NCBI GenBank assembly: GCA_022828595.1
Contig: JAKGHH010000008.1
Location: 4,834,728-4,898,727, forward strand
DNA: 64,000 nt
From: Nelumbo lutea
Lineage: Eukaryota > Streptophyta > Magnoliopsida > Proteales > Nelumbonaceae
Reading direction: 5' to 3'
Each line of letters begins with the position of its first letter. Position 1 is the first letter of the stretch. The notes under the pieces were generated by a model that was given only the letters and a program-made list of their open reading frames with translations, ran no database searches and had not been told where the DNA came from. Shown here piece after piece: positions 1 to 19,221 of this stretch. The translations under genes and the position numbers were made by a program.

Positions 1-1749
1 TTTGATTAAAAGCCTAATGGAGCATTCTTCCTATTCAGTGATGCCTGAGGCCTTTTGGTTTCAACCCAAATCCATGAAGGGTTTCAATGAGAAGAGGATT
101 TGCAACAAAGGTTGGCTAGTCTCCTCCCATTATTATCATAATATGTGAGGCTTTCCTGTGTTCAAAAGAATCTGCCCTTTTTCAGATTATGTTAATGGCT
201 GAAAGCCAAATGCTCACGCTCAACATTGTAACACAGTTGCCTCGTTTCCATGTCAGAACCAATCAGTAACACAATTGCCTTCTCTGTGAGTGTGATTGTA
301 GAAGATGTTAACTGCGGTGTTGTGAGCTAGGTTGATGCAGTCTTCAGGATCAGGAGCGTCCGGCACGAAATCCAAAATCCTATGTAACAGTTAATGACCA
401 GGAGAGAGTCCCCTTCAAATCTTAAATATGACAATAATTATTGACGTACAGCTTTCTTGCATAGCCAACCTATGAGCTTCACGTGCTGCCCTGATCATGA
501 GTTGTTAAGTGAGAGTGCACCTCGATATATTCAGAGCGTAAAATCTTGGCTTCTCAGCTAACATGTGAGAGGGGGAGATGGAGTTACTAAGGATCTTGCT
601 GTTTCTATTCTTTCATGGGAATCAAAGTGGTGTAACAATTAGGCTGCATTTGGAAATGATGCAAATAGTATTAATCCTGGTTCAGGGTAAATTTGCACTC
701 TGGTTCACTTTTGCCTGTATTTATCAATATTATATTTATGCATTAGCAAATGACAATATACATTTTTCAATACATATTTACATTGATAATAAGATGTAAA
801 AGTACATCAATAAAAAGAAGTAAATTTACATTCAAGTGGACTTATGATTAAAAAAAAAAAAAACATGCTATATAAGAATTTATGTTTGCATTGCAGCTAA
901 AAATCAATTTGATAAGAAGGAAAATTTGTCAATGCAAAACCAACAACTTTACAATTTATATGAACCATTTTGTACTCACATATTTGCATTCACAGTCATT
1001 TACATCGTTCACAAATGCAGCCTTGGGGTTGGTTGGTCAAATGAATCATTGTCAAATTGCTGCTAGTAAGGTAAAGCACCACCTTTGGCGCGTTTCTCAT
1101 CTTAGTTTACAAGCTAAAATGGCCTATGGGATATCAGTATAGGGCTCAGAACACAACTTTACAGGTTTTCATGCACCTCTCTATCTCTCTCTCTTCATCA
1201 ACTAAACTATACAGGACATCCATTGATCCAAATATACCTCCATAACAAAGTTTTCATGCCATTACCCTAAAATCGGGTGCAAAACATCTGAGTATTCATG
1301 TAAAAAACGCAAGTTGGAAAATGAACCAAAAGAAAAGCAATACAAATGGCAAGATGATGCCACCACAAAGTGTTGAAATATTCCTCCCGTATACATGGCT
1401 TAGTATGAAGAATCCCATATATTTCCTTTTCTTTTTTAATACTTGGGGGAGGGGGATACATGTAAAAAAGAGTGAAACCATGGGCTGAGTGGCTGACAAA
1501 GTGACAACCCAATCCGTATACTGAGACTCTTACCAAATTGGATCCAGTCGAGTTTAGCTCCTTATGCTTGTATGCTTTTCTATTGCGTAGCAAAGGCCAC
1601 CAAACTCATAGTCAGCTTATAGGTTCCAATTACTTCCAAATCATGGCTTTCCTCAAACACAACTAAATGGAACGATTGCACTTTAAGCGTGCAACGGTGC
1701 AAGTAGTGCAGCAGTTTCCAGTTTACAGGAGAGGGGGAGAGAGCATGGG
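1..1749. other. Gene-free 3' flank of the kinase gene
   Basis: No gene is supported here. The last part, up to the kinase stop codon, is presumably the kinase 3' UTR because that gene runs on the minus strand. Bases 3-149 form a short open stretch on the plus strand ending in TGA; it could be the tail of a gene outside the window, but it matches nothing I recognise and its length is compatible with chance. Other open frames are short and low-complexity. Confidence 0.5.

Positions 1750-1778
<29 letters not shown>
1750..1778. repeat. (GA)n microsatellite directly after the kinase stop
   Basis: About 14 GA dinucleotides. Read on the minus strand this is a (CT)n tract starting within a few bases after the TAG stop of the kinase gene, so it would lie at the start of the 3' UTR. 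Confidence 0.9.
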
Positions 1779-8416
<6,638 letters not shown>

Positions 8417-9790
8417 CAACGAAATTCAAACTCCCAAGCAGAGTCGAAACCTTAACTCCCGAATCCCGATAGAATAACACAAAGAAAATCAAAGCCACTC
8501 AAACCCTGTCAACCGCTTCATCCTCTCCAATTCTCCGAATCGAACAACAAACGAACGCCGAAACCAGTAGGCCAATCTAAGGCCCATGGCAATCGGCCCG
8601 AGAAGAAACGCAGAACGACTTTTGTTGCTAAATCAACGAAACATAAACAGACGACTACAAGACCGTTTGACCAAAATAGAAAAAAATGACTAAAAGAGAA
8701 GGCAGAGAGATTGATGAAGGGTGCGATCAGGAAGGAGATCTAGGGTTTTCCTTTGGGGCTTATTGTAACGGAGGTTTTGGTTGCAGAAAAGCAAAGGAGA
8801 GAGAAGGAAGAAGTAAGGAAAGGAGGAGAGAGAGAAGAGGAAGAGTCATGATATCACCCCTATTCACGCTTCGATCCAATCGAAGCGGACTTTGAAAGAA
8901 CATGACATAGGGTTTTTTCTTTTTTTTCTTCTTTTCCTTCATCCCTTTCATAATCTACTGCCCTAATAATGACTAATGAGTGACTAATCTAAAATAAATT
9001 AATTATAAAATTAATAATCAATTAAATAATAATTTCTCTTTCTCTGCTTCCTCCTTCACGCCATCCGTCAAGCCCAAGCCACTCAGCCATCTCCCACTCG
9101 GCTTTCTGGATTTCTGGTTCGAGCGAGAAACGTAACGTAAAATACAGCGAGGAATTGGCACCCGGGTCCGGGTGCAGTGCCAGTGGACCAGTGGTGTGTG
9201 AAATCGACAGAGTTGGGCTGGGCCCGGAGATTAGAACTGCAATAATGGGCCAATGACCCATTTTTAGTGCTGCGTGGTCCAGTCAATCGTATTCTCTCTA
9301 TTGAAGGTGGATGGTACTTTACTACTTTGGAACTTGTCCAGTGATGAGACCATCCGTTTCGTGTCAGTCAACACGATTGATACAGTGCGTGGCTGGCGAA
9401 CCACGAGCGAGAAAAGCTGATGATTCTTTCTTGGCTGGACATTGATTCCAACCGTGAGATCTTTCTTGTCTCTGGATATTGATAACTCTGATCGATGATC
9501 AATTTGGTAAGAAGAATCTTAACCGTCCAATAGACGGCAATAAAAAACTGTCTGTAAACATGTGGTTGTTTTGACTTTTTAATGTTAGAAGAAGATTAGG
9601 GAAAATATATATATATATATCAAAGCATTGGATGGGCCGGAAATTGTGGGCATGGACCCGCTAAATACATCTAAAAAAATTTGGACATCCCCACATCGTG
9701 GCTGAATCGAGTTTTCCTTCCGTTTTTTTTTTTTTTTATAAACTATTCTACTGTTTGCAAATTCAAACAAAGCTGAACTTAAAAGGTTAG
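8417..9790. other. Kinase 5' flank and intergenic spacer
   Basis: The first few hundred bases upstream of the kinase ATG should hold its 5' UTR and promoter. On the minus strand they include an A/G-rich tract (reverse complement of the C/T-rich stretch near 8915-8965). Further out are an AT-rich patch (8985-9035), a short (AT)n run near 9605-9620 and a T run near 9722-9738. No protein-coding feature is supported; short frames such as those at 9022-9286 lack recognisable motifs. Confidence 0.5.
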
Positions 9791-10519
9791 TGATGGTGCG
9801 CAATTCTTGCCTTTGGCTGGAGCAGAAGGTGTAAACTGGGAAGAAAGCAATTATTTTTGGGGAAGGACCCGGTGAGAGTGCTCCGAAGCTCAAGTTAGTA
9901 TCCTCAAAGGTAAGATAATAAACCAGATGGCGCAAAGTTCACATACCTCCTTCTTGGGGGAAGAGATCCTTTTATAACCACTTTGCGCACTCACTCCCAA
10001 GCTCCTGTCAGGTCGGGTATCATTACCTCTGCACTTCTGCCAGTTCGGGTGTCATCACCTCTGCTAGGGCAGACAACTGCCACTGCTCTCTTCGTCGGAG
10101 CCGTCTCTATGACTGGAGGTGGAGGTGGCGGTGGCAAGTGGCCGTTGAAGTGCGGCTGTTAAGCGTCAGGTCCTAAGTCAGTCAGGTGCACCGCCTCAGG
10201 ATACGGACTCCTTTGGTGTCAGGTATGGTTGTTCAATTCGGCGGCCTAGAGCCAAAGTGCTGGAGTGGTGTGCGAGGTGAAGTCTTGAGTTCAGGTAGAG
10301 GTGTGGCCTGAACTGCCCTAGGGCGGGCCAGTTCGGGTTGTTGCCCCTTGTGCTCCTCGTAAGGCTCGGGGTCAAAGGGGGAGTTCGGGCCCCTTTTGGG
10401 GAGCTCGGACTACTGGTTCCTCCTATCGGGGTTCGCGCCTCGAGCGTACTGTCGTGCCGAGCTGTTGCTTCTACCACGTGTTGGGTGGTCAAGAGGTCGA
10501 GCCAAATCTTCCTTCATCA
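9791..10519 (-). repeat. 3' LTR of element A
   Basis: Begins TGATGGTGCGC and ends CCTTCATCA on the plus strand, giving the canonical TG...CA termini. It aligns with 19222-19879. It keeps about 97 bp (near 10336-10432) that the other LTR lacks, and lacks about 20 bp near its start that the other has. On the minus strand a TATAAAAG box is visible (plus 9967-9974). Confidence 0.92.
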
Positions 10520-10530
10520 ATTGCCCCCCA
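10520..10530 (-). other. Polypurine tract of element A
   Basis: Read on the minus strand, TGGGGGGCAAT lies directly before the 3' LTR. This is the plus-strand primer site. The same GTGGGGGGCAAT core occurs at the two 3' ends in the 49-51 kb region. Confidence 0.85.
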
Positions 10531-10957
10531 ATCCTCGCGCTAAGGGGCTTGCCCTGGCGCGGGGAGTTTGCGAGGTGGCGGGTGGATTTGACCCGTACTT
10601 CGAACTAGTTTACTGATAGCACGAAGTGTGCATTCGTCAGGAGATCTCTGGGTTTCTCAAGCACCAAAAAAGTCAGGGAATGCGCCAGTTCGTCTTTTAA
10701 TGCTAAGAGACGTGACAATGCACATTTATTTCAAAATTTAAAAAACGCGCGACTGGGAAACGTGCCAGCGGGCGTTATTTCAAATTTGAAAAATGTGCCG
10801 CTGCTACCTTTAATGTGGGGAGACGTGCGTCGACGTTGCTTCAGTTTTGAAAGACGTGCGACCAGTCACGTCTCGGTCTTAGGAGGCATGCGGTCAGCTT
10901 GATCGTGGGCCGTTGGATTTGCTTCGATCAGAACCGTCGGTTTTCGGTCACAGTGGG

Positions 10958-12996
10958 TATAAATGGTGGGGAACCCCAGTCGCTTTCCATTGCCAGTCTC
11001 CTACGTTTGCTTCTTGAGCTCGCATCCAAGTTCCAGCTCGTGTCCAAGTCTTTTTAGCTCGCATCAACCTTCCGTAGTCCGTTTGCTTTTTCCGGGTGAG
11101 TCGGTGCTTTCTCCCTGGTATTCTTTTCTTCCCGATGTCTAGCTTGGATAGCTCAAACAGTTCTTCGAGGGGGTCAGATGCAAGTCTACGAACCGAGCTG
11201 CAACCCCCGACAGCCTTAGTGAACCCGAGGTAGAGCTCGAGGAAGAGTTCAAACCCGTAGGCCGAGTCGCCTCGGGTAGTTTGGCATCCTCCTCCCGTCG
11301 AGGTCGAACATTGGACAAGTTTGGGCCCTCAACCATGATGCCTGAGGGGCTTTACTCCCTTATCACCCAGTTTAACTTGCCTAGGGAGTACACTTACTTT
11401 ATACTCTCGGGCGACTTCCCTTGGGAACAAAGTCCTGGCGAGATTGTGATATTCCGGGAGCAGCTCACCGCTGGGTTGCGTCTACCATTCCACCCCCTCA
11501 TCGTCGAGGTTATGAACCACTTCGGCATTACCGTTGGTCAGCTCCACCCAAATTCTATCCAAAATTTGGTTGGGACTATCTCCCTCTTCTGCGAACAAAT
11601 TTTGCCTTTAGACCTTGAGATCTTTTCCTCCATTTTGATGCTTAAGAAGCAAGCGGGTCCCCTTCCCGGGCATAGGCGGGTGTACTACCTGTCTCCTCAC
11701 CCGAGTTTCAAGCTTTTACACGATCTTCCCAACAAGGTCCCAGCATGGAAACGAGACTACTTCGGGGTGCTAAGTGCAATGGGGTGGCCGTTCCAAACTG
11801 GGTGGGGGATGGCTGCCCTCGATGCCGGTGTTACGTTAGATAGGGAGACGGCGAAAGGGCCTTCGGGAATGGGCCCGGCTTGGGCTAAAATGCCACCATT
11901 ATCTGACTAAGGCCAAGCTCATCCAGGCCGGCCTGAGTTCGGGTAGGTTCCTTGCTCAGAGGATTGCCTTTTGTTTTGCTTTCTGTTCTTTTGTTTTTTC
12001 TGATGCCGAGCTCTGTGTGCAGGTGCGATGGACGCAGAGAAGACTCGTGGTGGGAACTTGTTTCATGCCATGAAGAGGAGGAAGCGAGTTGCCAAACGGA
12101 CTCGTGCCGAACTGCCCCATGATGCGGAGCCCGAGGTGCCAGGCTACCCGCCAGCAGATCCGCCCAAGGAGCTCGAGATGGCCCCTCCCGTACAAGAAGT
12201 GGCAGGGGCCCCTTATGCCGAGGCTGCTTATATGGGGGCTCCTTACACGAGACCGCTTATATGCGAGCTGGGCCTTCAGGCTCGGGAGGCCAAGGCGAGT
12301 TCAGGAGCGTGTTGTCGTCGAACCACGCTCTTCAAAAAAGTAGGGAGGCCATTTACCCCGAGGAGGTCGCAGCTTGGACTGAGCTTCCTTTGAACCATAT
12401 AGTCGGGCGTGCTACCTCTCATGCCATGGTGGTAAGTCAACGACTTCTTGTTGGGCTCCTTGCCATTACCTTTCTCGTTGTTGCTCATTCTTGTTATTTT
12501 TCCTTTTGGTAGGTGAACTCCTCCATCCATGTCTTAGCGATTCAAGCGGATAGGATCTCAAGGCGGGCATGAGTTGCTGAGGAGGCTTTCTGCTTTGCCG
12601 AAGTGGCTTCTCGTGCTGCATAGGCCAGGCTGGCGAGGTCTCAGAGAGACACCGAGGCTGAGGCTGGACTTGCAGCACCTGGTTGAATACCTTCAAGAGG
12701 ATATTAGGGAGAAAGCAGAGATTTTTTCTCAAGGCATCGAGGATGCCAAGAAGAAGGTCGTTGAAGACTATATCGCCTCGCCGTGCTTTGATGACCTGAT
12801 GATGGGCTCGTACAGAAGGGGTTTTAAACTGAGCCGGTGGATGATCAGGAACACGTACCCCGAGCTCGACATCAGTGCCATAACTACTTCGTGCATTACT
12901 CAAGAGATGGCCAATGTGGCTGATGGTGAACCAAATTCCGAGGATGAGGCAGGACCCTCGGGTATCGTCGATGTGCCTTCCAAAGGTGAGGATTGA
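10958..12996 (+). pseudogene. Antisense extra gene of element A (putative gypsy-type 'plant transposon protein')
   Basis: A spliced-looking gene on the strand opposite gag-pol. TATAAAT at 10958-10964 is followed by an ATG at 11135. The reading is interrupted by a frameshift near 11225 and then runs open from about 11235 to 11910. That part contains a segment (GLYSLITQFNLP, then FHPLIVEVMNHFGI and HPNSIQNLVG) typical of the plant domain annotated as putative gypsy-type transposon protein. Likely introns: a GTAGG donor near 11943 to an acceptor ending GTGCAG near 12025, and a GTAAGT donor near 12431 to an acceptor ending TTGGTAG near 12512. The last exon ends at 12996 with an acidic tail (EPNSEDEAGPS). 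A further frameshift lies in the middle exon. The role of such extra ORFs is not established. Confidence 0.75.
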
Positions 12997-12999
12997 GAT

Positions 13000-13310
13000 T
13001 GTCGGACTATTTGGGACGTAAACAGAGTGTTTTGTAATGTAAATAGAGTGTTTTTTTTTTCGGAATGTAAATTGAGTGTTTTGTAATGAAACGTTCTTTT
13101 GACTAAGTTGTTGTCACCCTCTTTTTCCCGAACTGACTATATTACTGAACTGACCATATGCTTTTGATAATGAGATGTCGAGGTCCTTGTTAGCTCGTTA
13201 TCGTTTTGCCTTTGCATGTCCATGAAGAGGTGACAAAATCTTATGGTGCCGAGGTCCTTGTTAGCTCGTCATTCTAACCCTCAGGCTCTGATAGCGACTC
13301 CTAGTCCACT
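13000..13310. other. Element A spacer between pol end and antisense gene end
   Basis: About 310 bp between the stop of pol (minus strand) and the stop of the antisense gene (plus strand), so the two genes converge here. It contains two imperfect copies of a segment with GAGGTCCTTGTTAGCTCGT (near 13179 and 13251). No coding signal is seen. Confidence 0.5.
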
Positions 13311-16300
13311 TCACTTAGTAATGTATAGGTAGTATCGTCTTAAGTTAGCGACGTTCCATGCTCGGGGTACTTGTTTTCCCTCTAATGTTTTGAGCTCGTA
13401 TGCTCCCTCGGTCGCCCTCTTTACTAGGTAGGGGGGCCCTTCCCAATTCGGTCCAAGTTTGCCCATGCCAGGCTCGGGTGCCATGATCTTACGGAGAACC
13501 AGGTCACCGACACGGAAGTTTCACTTTTTTACTCTGGCAATGTAGTACCGTGCTACTCTTTGCTGGTAAGCTGCAGTTCGGATGTACGCGAGGTCTCTTA
13601 CCTCGTCCAATAGGTCAAGGTTGGTACGTAGCTCATCTCCATTTGTCTGATCGTCATATGCTTCTAGTTGCAGTGTAGGTACTTCGATCTCCGTCGGGAT
13701 TACCGCTTCAGCGTTGTAGGTGAGGTTAAAGGGGGTCACTCCCATGGTAGTTTTTTCCATAGTTCGGTGAGCCCATAGAACACTTGGTAGCTCGTCCGCC
13801 CACAACCCTTTAGCTCGGTCTAGTCTCGCTTTTAGTTCGCGGAGGATAGCTCTATTCATCACTTTTGTTTGATTGTTTGCCGGCGGGTGCGCGACCGATG
13901 TGAAGTTCTGCCGAATCCCCATATCTTGGCACCATTCCTAAAACTTGATGTCCTCGAACTGATTGCCATTGTCAGAGATCAGTACTCGAGGTAACCCGAA
14001 GTGACATACTATGTTCTTTCAAAGGAAGTTTTGTATGTTTCGAACTGTAACTGTTGCGAGAGGTTCAACTTCTACCCACTTTGTGAAGTAATCTACCGCC
14101 ACCACTAGGAACTTCTTTCCACCTGTTGCTGGCGGGAACGGCCCCAGGAGGTCGATGCCCCATTGCGCAAAGGGCCATGGACTGGTGAGGTACTTGAGGT
14201 CGGCGGCAGGTTGATGGTGGAAATTGGAATGCTTCTGACACTTGTCGCATTTTCTGACGAGCTCGATGGCCTCTGCCTTCATCGTTGGCCAGTAGTATCC
14301 TTGCCAAAGTGCCTTCTGGGTGAGGGCCCTACCTCCCAAGTGTCCGCCACATAGACCTTCATGAGTGTCGTGGAGTACGAGCTCGACTTCAGTAGGTCGC
14401 AAGCAACACAGGTAGGGGAGCATGTAGGACCGTCGGTACAGTCGTTCGTCTATTATGACATATTTGGTTGTCTGGCGCTGCACCCTTCTGTTTGCATTGT
14501 GATCCGTAGGGAGGGTCCCATCTAGCAAGAAGCTCGCGAGTGGGTCAATCCAGCTTGGCTCTGCTTCAAGGATGGGAGCGACCTCCTCTGCCCCCCCCCC
14601 TTGAGAATGCTAGGCCGAGATAAGTCCTCTATGTACACGGTTCTCATGGCGTTGTGATTGGTGTTGGCTAACCGGGATAGGGCGTCGGCCTCAATGTTCT
14701 TTGACCTCGGGATTTGCATGATGAAGTGTGACTGGAAATTGAGCAAAGCCTCCTTTACTTTTGCCAAGTAAGCGATCATAGTTGGCTCGTGTGCTTCGTA
14801 TTTGCCTGTAACCTGGTTGACCACAAGCTGGGAATCGCTGCAGATAACTATGTGTTTTGCTCTTACCTTTTGTGCTAGGGCCTGCCCGGCTATCAATGCC
14901 TCGTACTTTGCCTCATTGTTGGATGCCGCGAACTCAAAGGTAGCGCGTATTCCAATTTTGTGCCACCCGGGTGTGTAGGACTATTCTAGCCCTACTGCCC
15001 TATTGGTTCGAGGAGCCATCTACATGAAGGATCCATGGCTCCTCATCCTAGTTCACATTTGGCCTAACTAGGAGAGATGCCACCCTAGCTGCTACTTCAT
15101 GGGGTTTAGACTCTATTGGCCTGGGAGCCCTGGGCTAACCCGAACTGGGTATCTCGGGCTCAACCAGCCTAGGGACTTCGAGGCTGAACGTGCACTCGGC
15201 GATGAAATCTACCAAGGCCTGGGCCTTAATAGCAGTTCGTGGCTTATATTGGAGGTTGTACTCGCTGAGCTCGATGGCCCACTTCGTCAGTCGACTGGAA
15301 ACCTCGGGCTTGAGTAAGACTTGCCTTAGAGGTTTGTCAGTCAAGACGATGACAATGTGAGCCTGGAAATATGGGCGGAGTTTTCAAGCTGTAATTATCA
15401 GTGCGTATGCCGGCTTTTCTATCTGCGGGTATCTCGTCTCTGCTCCCTGCAAAATTTTACTAACATAATAGATGGGTCGTTGGACCCGATCTACTTCTTT
15501 TATTAGTACTGAACTGACCACCTCATCACTTGTCGAGAGGTATAGTTCCAAGACCTCGCCCTCCTCGGGCCTGGTTAGGACCGACACACTAGCGAGGTAG
15601 CTCTTAAGCTCGTTGAACGCGAGCTGGCAATCTCGGGTCCATTTGAACCCTTTGCCTTTAATTGCTTTAAAGAAAGGCAGGTAGCGGTCTGTCGACTTGG
15701 ACATGAAGCAGCTTAGAGCGGCTATGCGGCCATTTAGCCTCTGAACCTCTTTTACTTTTCGGGGTAGTCTCATATCTAGGATGGCCTTTATCTTGTTCGG
15801 GTTGGCCTCAATACCGCGCCGGTTGATGATGTACCCTAGGAACTTACCCGAGGTGACTCCAGAGACACACTAGTTTGGGTTTAGTTTCATGCTAAATTGA
15901 CGCAGAATTTGGAAGACAGAATCTAAGTCTTGTATTAATTCATGCGAAAACTGTGTCTTGATGACCATGTCATTTACATAACATTATATCTTCGTGCCAA
16001 TTAAGTGCTGAAATAGCTTATTCACGAGTCTTTGGAAGGTCACCCCGGCATTCTTCAGTCCGAAGGGCATGACATTGTAGCAGTACAGGCCCAACTCAGT
16101 TATGTAGGTGGTTTTTTCCTCATCGGACTGGTCCATCCTGATTTGGTTGTAGCCCAAGTAGGCATCCAAGAAGCTTAGCAACTCATGTCCCGAGGTTGCG
16201 TCCACTAGGCGGTCAATTCTGGGGAGGGGGAAACAATCTTTCGGGCAGGCTCGGTTCAGGTCGGTGTAGTTAACGCACATGCGCCACTTGCCATTTGCCT

Positions 16301-17153
16301 TTTTTACTAGCACTGGGTTGGCTACCCAGCTCGGGTAGTGAACTTCCCTTATGAAGTCTGCTGCGAGGAGCTTTTCGACCTCCTCGTCGACCGCCCTCCA
16401 GCATTCTGGGGCAAAGTTGCATTTTTTCTATCTAATGGGTCTGACTACTGGGTCAGTATTATGTTTGTGAGTTATAAGGCTGGGGTTAATATCGGGCATG
16501 TCGGCCGCGGACCATGCAAAAATATCTAAATTTTGAAGTAAGAAACTTACCAGTTCAGATCGTAGAGGTTCCTGGATGGAAGCATCGATCTGTAGCATCC
16601 GAGTTGGGTTTGCAGTTGAAGTTGGGATCGCGACCGTTTCTTCTGTGGGCATAGCTCGTTCTTCGCCTTTCTTCGTAGGCCACTCCAGTTTGAGGTCATC
16701 GGCCACCTTGGTTTTTCCCTTCAGGGTGGCAACATAGCACTTGCGAGACTCGAGTCGGTTGCCCTGTGCTACCCCCACACTGAAGTCTGTAGGAAACTTC
16801 ATTGCCAAGTAGTAGGTGGAGACCACTGCCCGTAGGATATGAGTGATTGGCTGCCCTATTATGGCATTGTATGGGGAGGGGGTCGCAACCACCAGGAAAT
16901 CGTGGTTGAGTCTGACCGCATAGGGCCATGTGCCGACTTCCACTGGTACTGTTATTTTCCCGAGGGGCCTGACTTCCTCTCCGCTGAAGCCCACCAGAAG
17001 AGTGTTTGCGGGCTACAACTCGCTTCTCTGCAACTGAAGCTGGTCAAACGCCGACTTAAAGAGAATGTCCGCCGAGCTGCCTGAATCAACAAGCATGCGC
17101 CTGATTTTGAAGTCGCTGATCCTGAGTTTGATGACAAGTGCATCATCGTGGGG
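13311..17153 (-). pseudogene. Element A pol (protease, RT, RNase H, integrase), decayed
   Basis: Degenerate polyprotein. The protease has the DSGSS active-site motif (near 17070). The RT region (about 16430-15700) has KKANGKWRMCVNYTDLN and DAYLGYNQI, but the catalytic YVDD box reads YVND (near 15975), directly after a TAA stop. RNase H follows (QRPIYYVSK, KWAIELSEYN). Integrase has an HHCC finger (HEGLCGGHLG...RKCDKCQKH) and a core with GIDLLGPFP and LISDNG, but the third catalytic residue, Glu, is replaced by Lys in the NNQTKVMNRAI stretch. A chromodomain is not evident. The last frame ends RRYYLYITK with a TGA at 13311. Stops occur at about ten places. Confidence 0.93.
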
Positions 17154-19137
17154 TTAGTGGACCCCTCGCTCATCGTCTTCTGTGAAGAAAATGGGTTCCT
17201 CCGTCTTTGGCCTCTTTGGAGGGTTCTGTTCTTCTCGGGCAGCTTCGCGAACTGACGCCCGGGCTGTTGCCGAAGGGCAACCCGTGACTACCAAACCTCC
17301 CACTATCACGTGGATGGTTCCCCAAACTGGCCTCTCCTCTGAAGGTTGTCTTTGCGGCAGTTCGGTCGGCCTGCCACTGGACTCGGGGGCATCCTTACCG
17401 TGCTCCCCTTGCCGACTTGTCTTATTATTATTATTGCTATGCTGTACAAAATTTCTTAAGTACCCGCGACGGATGATTCCCTCTATCTCATCCTGGAGAT
17501 TATTACAATGCTTGGTACTATGACCGTGGTCTCTATGGAAACTCCAGTATAAGTTTTTGTTCCTCTCGTTGGGGTTCCCTTTTAGGCGAGGTGGCCACTT
17601 TACGTATGGGGCGTCTTTGATCGTCATCAAGATCTCAGCCCGCTTCGCGTTTAAGGGTGTGTAGCCCGTCTGAGCTGCTAAGGGAGCTCGAAACGGCTGG
17701 CTCGGCTTCGTCTCCCGAGCTGGATCTTTCCTCCTTCTGTCATATGGGTTGGAGGGCTCTCGGTTCTCTGGTTGATCTCTTCCTCTGTTCTCATGAATTT
17801 ATCCGCGAGTTTGAGGAATTCAGCTATAGTCGCGGGCTGGCTAACTACCATGTGCCACTTGAACTCCTTGTGTGTCACTCCTCTCTTGGCTGCTGCAAGC
17901 TACACTGCGGGGTCCAGTTGCGGTATCTGCAAGCATGCATCGTTGAATCGCTTGATGTAGCCCCGGATGGACTCTCCTTCTCTCTAGAGTACTCCGAAGA
18001 TGCTCTCCTCCGTTCTGGAGCACCGCTTGTTGGTAACGAAGTGTGCGGTGAAGACCTGCATGAACTGGGTCCAGCTTCTTATTGACCTGGGGGCCAGATT
18101 CCTGTACTAGGTGCGGGCCACCCCCTGAAGGTGGTGGTGAAGACCACGCACATGCATGATTCACTGGCCCTTGCCAGGTGCATTTGGGACTGGAAGGCAT
18201 CGACGTAGTCGTTGGGGTCGAATGACCCATCATACTTGTCCAAAGGGGGGAGTTTGAAATCTCTGGGCATGGGGATTGCAAGGAGTTCTGGTGAGAGGGG
18301 GGAAGGGACTGAGAGAATAGGGGCAACTTTTACCTCATCCGAGCTTGTCTCTTCTTTACCTCGGAGTTCGGCCAGGATGCGGGTGGTAGTTCGACAACTC
18401 CACCAGTGTCTCCACTGCTGAGTGGGCCTGGTACTGGCGTTGCTAGCTTCGGTGTTGCCAAGCTCGATGGGCCCAGACTGTTGGTGGTCCGCCGCTAGGA
18501 CACTGAATTGGTTCTCCGTGGGCGAGATCTCAGAGTTGGAGTGCCGAGGTGCTGACTTGGCGGAAGAGGTTCTCGACCCGCTGGCGAGCTGCGAGGCGGG
18601 GGTGATTTTTCTTTCCCTCCGGCCCGGGGATGAGGCCTGACTCTTGGAGGGTTTCTGAAGTTGGGAGGCTTCTCCTCGGTGAAGGCGTCCGCCCTAAGGG
18701 GAGGGCATAACCGGCTTCGGAGCGGTGTGCCGAGGTGGAAGTTGTGGTTGGTTAAGAGGCAATTGGGGGAACTGCTGTTGATAGTGATATTGAGAGATGT
18801 GGTGCAATACTTGGTGCTGCTGGAGTTGATGCTGCTGGAACTACTGCATTTGGGCTTGCATTGCCCGCATGCACTGCATCAAGTCATCAAACTGGTTTTG
18901 GCTAGTCGCCAGGGGGACAACACTTAGTTCGGTAAAGGTTGTCTCGATAGAGAGAGGAAGGGGGCTGTTCATTGCGGGAAGGTTCACAGGCGCCACTGTT
19001 CGTGGCGCATTCAGGCTGGGGATCCCATCCACCGGAAGGGGGATGGTGAACTATCTGATGCACACCACGGGGACTTGAAGTTGTTCCCCAGTGGCGTTCA
19101 TCTCCGTGCTACGTCCGGCATTGCTAGAAGAAGCCAT
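17154..19137 (-). pseudogene. Element A gag, decayed
   Basis: Starts with ATG at 19137 (MASSSNAGR...). Codon 29 is TAG, as in element D. A Gln/His-rich region with MQCMRAMQAQMQ is followed by the capsid-like core (PPLDKYDGSFDPNDYVDAF; ESIRGYIKRFNDAC; TIAEFLKLADKFMRTEE). Near the end is a CxFHxxxGHxTxxC-type finger in which the first Cys has become Trp (YWSFHRDHGHSTKHC). Frameshifts near 18080 and 17650 and further stops break the frame. Confidence 0.9.
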
Positions 19138-19201
19138 GGGTGTTGGGGTTTTTGGAAAAAATGGGGTTATAAGAGTTTTAGAAGGAGGCTTTTAGAAGCG
19201 T

Positions 19202-19219
19202 TTCCCACAGACGGCGCCA
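19202..19219 (-). other. Primer binding site of element A
   Basis: On the minus strand, TGGCGCCGTCTGTGGGAA follows the 5' LTR after two bases. Element D has the near-identical TGGCGTCGTTTGTGGGAA at the same place. The primer tRNA was not determined. Confidence 0.85.
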
Positions 19220-19221
19220 AT

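Noticed and set aside
3..149. Open plus-strand stretch at the window edge as the tail of a gene
   Set aside because: 48 codons, no recognisable motif, and the length is compatible with chance.
11281..11910. 209-codon plus-strand frame as an independent host gene
   Set aside because: It lies between the LTRs of element A, antisense to pol, and has the features of the extra gene of Tat-lineage elements.
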